The translations under genes were made by a program, and so were the position numbers. The notes under the pieces were generated by a model. It had not been told where the DNA came from. It made no database searches and saw only the letters and a list, made by a program, of their open reading frames with translations. DNA of 7,296 bases, taken from the NCBI GenBank assembly GCA_964478425.1, contig CAYZIB010000025.1:1-7296 (forward strand), written 5' to 3'. Numbering within the stretch: position 1 is the stretch's first letter; every line of letters begins with the position of its first letter. Shown here piece by piece: positions 5,764-7,296 of this stretch. This stretch comes from CAYZIB01 sp964478425 (GTDB taxonomy: Bacteria > Bacillota_I > Bacilli_A > Acholeplasmatales > WRBM01).

Positions 5764-6270
5764 TTGAAAGATAAAATTAAAAATTATTTAAAAAAGAATA
5801 TGTTTGGTTTTATATTAATGTTTTTATTTATTTTATGTGATCAAATTATTAAATTAATAGTTAAAAATACTATGGAATTAGGAGAAAATATAAAATTTAT
5901 TAAAAATTTTATTTCTTTTGAATATATTTTAAATGCAGGTGCTGGATTTGGAATTTTACAAGGGAAAAGAATATTTTTAATTTTAATTACGTTAATTGCT
6001 TTTATTATATTTGGATATTTATATAAAGATGTTGATTATAAAAAAAGTTTCTTTTATAGTTTAGGATTAAATATGATTATATCAGGAACTATTGGAAATT
6101 TTATTGATCGAATTTTTAATAATGGTCTTGTAGTTGATTATATTAAAACTGATTTTATAACTTTTCCAATATTTAATTTTGCTGATATGTTACTTACTGT
6201 TGGAGTTATTTTACTTTTTATACATTTTATATTTTTTGATTTAAAAAAAGATGAAAATAATTGCGACTAA
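5764..6270 (+). CDS. lspA: Lipoprotein signal peptidase (signal peptidase II), 168 aa
   Basis: It cuts the signal peptide from diacylated prolipoproteins before the lipid-bearing cysteine, as an aspartyl protease within the membrane. There are four hydrophobic segments (about 13-34, 68-87, 94-112, 137-158). The family residues are present: DQIIK (26-30), NAGAGFG (57-63, usually NxGAAFG), GNFIDR (111-116) with catalytic Asp115, and FNFAD (137-141) with catalytic Asp141. I take the start as TTG at 5764, 3 nt after the previous stop, behind the weak purine-rich GTGGTGG. It gives a lysine-rich cytoplasmic tail before helix 1. The first ATG (5800, residue 13) has no ribosome binding site but still precedes helix 1, so it remains possible. 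It overlaps rluD by 20 nt, the lspA-rluD order known from Bacilli. Identity is very sure; the start is moderately sure. Confidence 0.95.
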   Translation: MKDKIKNYLKKNMFGFILMFLFILCDQIIKLIVKNTMELGENIKFIKNFISFEYILNAGAGFGILQGKRIFLILITLIAFIIFGYLYKDVDYKKSFFYSLGLNMIISGTIGNFIDRIFNNGLVVDYIKTDFITFPIFNFADMLLTVGVILLFIHFIFFDLKKDENNCD

Positions 6271-7141
6271 AAAAGAAAGAATTGATAAATATTTAATTGA
6301 AGAATTAAATATATCTCGTTCTTATATTCAAAAATTAATTTTAAACGGTAATGTAACAGTCAATAATGAAAAAATAAATAAAAACTATATAACAAATATT
6401 GATGATATAATTGAATATATTATTCCTGAAAATAAAGAATTAGACATAAAAAAAGAAGATTTAGATTTTGAAATTGTTTATGAAGATGATTATTTAGCAG
6501 TTATTAATAAACCTAAAAATTTAGTCGTTCATCCATCACAAACAACAAAAGAACATACGCTTGTTAATGGTTTATTATATAAATTAGAAAATTTAAGTGG
6601 CATAAATGGTGTTTTAAGACCTGGTATAGTTCATAGAATTGATAAAGATACAACAGGGTTATTGATGATAGCAAAAAATGATTTTGTCCATGAAGATTTA
6701 TCTAATCAATTAAAAGATCATACTGTTAAAAGAACATATCATGCTATTTGCTATGGTAAAATTTTACATAATACAGGTAAAATTGATGCACCTATAGGTA
6801 GAAGTAGTAGTGATAGAAAAAAAATGGCAGTTACAAAAGATGGTAAAAAAGCTATTACTCATTTTAAAGTTTTAGAAAGATTTGATGATTTTACATATAT
6901 TGAATTAAATCTTGAAACAGGAAGAACTCATCAAATTAGGGTTCATATGGAATATATAGGGCATCCTATTATTGGAGATAAGTTATATGGCTATAAAAAA
7001 GTTATAGGAGATAATGGACAGTTTTTACATGCAAAAACTTTAGGATTTATTCATCCTATTACAAAAAAAGAGATGTTTTTTGATAGTAAATTACCTGAAT
7101 ACTTTACTTCATTTTTAGAATCTTTAAGAAACAAAAATTAA
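6251..7141 (+). CDS. rluD: 23S rRNA pseudouridine synthase, RluD family, 296 aa
   Basis: It converts specific uridines of 23S rRNA to pseudouridine; the RluD members modify the helix 69 loop. An N-terminal S4 RNA-binding domain (about 8-60, ERIDKYLIEELNISRSYIQK) is followed by the RluA-type catalytic domain. This contains the signature GIVHRIDKDTTGLLMIAK with catalytic Asp131, RTYHAICYGK (161-170), and GRTHQIRVHMEYIGHPIIGD (224-243). The length is normal. The ATG lies inside lspA, overlapping its last 20 nt in another frame, with no good ribosome binding site upstream (only an A-rich stretch), so translation is probably coupled to lspA. The start is supported because the S4 domain begins just a few residues in. 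RluA/RluC/RluD paralogs are hard to tell apart, but the S4 domain and the position after lspA favour the RluD (YlyB-like) type. It is the last gene before the operon terminator. Confidence 0.94.
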   Translation: MKIIATKKERIDKYLIEELNISRSYIQKLILNGNVTVNNEKINKNYITNIDDIIEYIIPENKELDIKKEDLDFEIVYEDDYLAVINKPKNLVVHPSQTTKEHTLVNGLLYKLENLSGINGVLRPGIVHRIDKDTTGLLMIAKNDFVHEDLSNQLKDHTVKRTYHAICYGKILHNTGKIDAPIGRSSSDRKKMAVTKDGKKAITHFKVLERFDDFTYIELNLETGRTHQIRVHMEYIGHPIIGDKLYGYKKVIGDNGQFLHAKTLGFIHPITKKEMFFDSKLPEYFTSFLESLRNKN

Positions 7142-7149
7142 TTGATTTG

Positions 7150-7201
7150 GGAAGATAATAATAAAAATTTATAATTATTTTATTATTATCTTCCTTTTAT
7201 T
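7150..7201 (+). terminator. Operon terminator with a perfect 17-bp stem
   Basis: GGAAGATAATAATAAAA (7150-7166) pairs without mismatch to TTTTATTATTATCTTCC (7178-7194) around an 11-nt AT loop. TTTTATTTTGTT follows. It starts 8 nt after the rluD stop and most likely ends the hisS-to-rluD transcript. The stem is mostly A-T, but its base GGAAGAT is stronger. The minus-strand side is only moderately T-rich, so a two-way role is less clear. Confidence 0.85.
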
Positions 7202-7213
7202 TTGTTATTATTT

Positions 7214-7233
7214 GCTCATTTACATGAGCTTTT
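7214..7233 (+). terminator. Second small hairpin, possible back-up terminator
   Basis: GCTCAT (7214-7219) and ATGAGC (7224-7229) form a perfect 6-bp stem with a TTAC tetraloop, followed by TTTT. It lies about 20 nt after the main terminator. It could catch read-through from the operon. The short T-run makes it a weak terminator by itself. Confidence 0.45.
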
Positions 7234-7296
7234 ATTATAAATAAAAGTAGAAGGAAATACTCTTGGTCATTGGGAACAAATAGTGGATTTTGGTTC
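7234..7296. other. Unassigned right edge
   Basis: I see no feature I can support. AGAAGGA (7249-7255) resembles a ribosome binding site, but the nearby TTG (7263-7265) meets a stop within a few codons. One plus frame is open from 7241 to the edge (ending LGHWEQIVDFG) without a usual start codon. Two minus frames are also open from the edge, ending near 7197 and 7240. It may be the start of a leader or the end of a gene on either strand. Confidence 0.3.

Noticed and set aside
7150..7233. Short CRISPR-like or other repeat array at the right end
   Set aside because: The inverted repeats are two separate hairpins of different sequence with T-rich tails. No direct repeats with even spacing are present.
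7241..7296. Start of a new gene or a pyr-type leader after rluD
   Set aside because: No usable start codon follows the purine-rich stretch, and I cannot find the PyrR-binding consensus. Too little sequence remains to decide.

Overview
This is an AT-rich window with a standard-code, low-GC Gram-positive (Firmicutes/Bacilli-like) look. The signs are a T-box-controlled aminoacyl-tRNA synthetase operon, GGAGG-type ribosome binding sites, and an lspA-rluD pair of the kind seen in Bacilli. TGA is used as a real stop in two ATGA start/stop overlaps (4265-4268 and 5395-5398) and Trp is written TGG. The organism therefore does not use the Mycoplasma code, despite its mycoplasma-like base composition. 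An uncultured gut Bacilli/Erysipelotrichia/RF39-type lineage would fit, but that is inference.

Left part (1-500, minus strand): the 5' part of an unrecognised gene runs off the left edge (start at 274). Behind it lies an 87-nt tRNA-like gene (329-415). Its acceptor stem, D arm and T arm are convincing, but no normal 5-bp/7-nt anticodon arm can be formed; the middle can instead be drawn as an H-type pseudoknot. A strong minus-strand terminator (about 455-490) with no gene feeding it lies further upstream.

Control region (528-777, plus strand): a near-consensus sigma-A promoter (TTGACA, 17 nt, TAAAAT) is followed by a T-box leader with Stem I, the T-box sequence and a terminator. Although the first gene is hisS, the leader reads more naturally as sensing uncharged tRNA-Asp. 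The specifier region is GACAC, where GAC is followed by the expected purine, and the T-box UGGC would pair with a G73 discriminator, as tRNA-Asp has.

Operon (778-7141, plus strand): seven tightly packed genes follow: hisS, aspS, a dCMP deaminase, a membrane-anchored Lon-type (SepM/YlbL-like) Ser-Lys protease, a small three-helix membrane protein of unknown function, lspA and rluD. Gaps are 1-3 nt or the genes overlap, so one T-box-controlled transcript probably carries them all. It links His/Asp tRNA charging with dUMP supply, membrane proteolysis, lipoprotein signal-peptide removal and 23S rRNA pseudouridylation. A perfect 17-bp hairpin with a T-rich tail (7150-7201) ends the operon. A second small hairpin follows, and the last 60 bases hold nothing I recognise.

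Most of the window is ordinary core genome. The parts worth a second look are the tRNA-like RNA and its surroundings, the Asp/His ambiguity of the T-box, and the protease plus small membrane protein pair.
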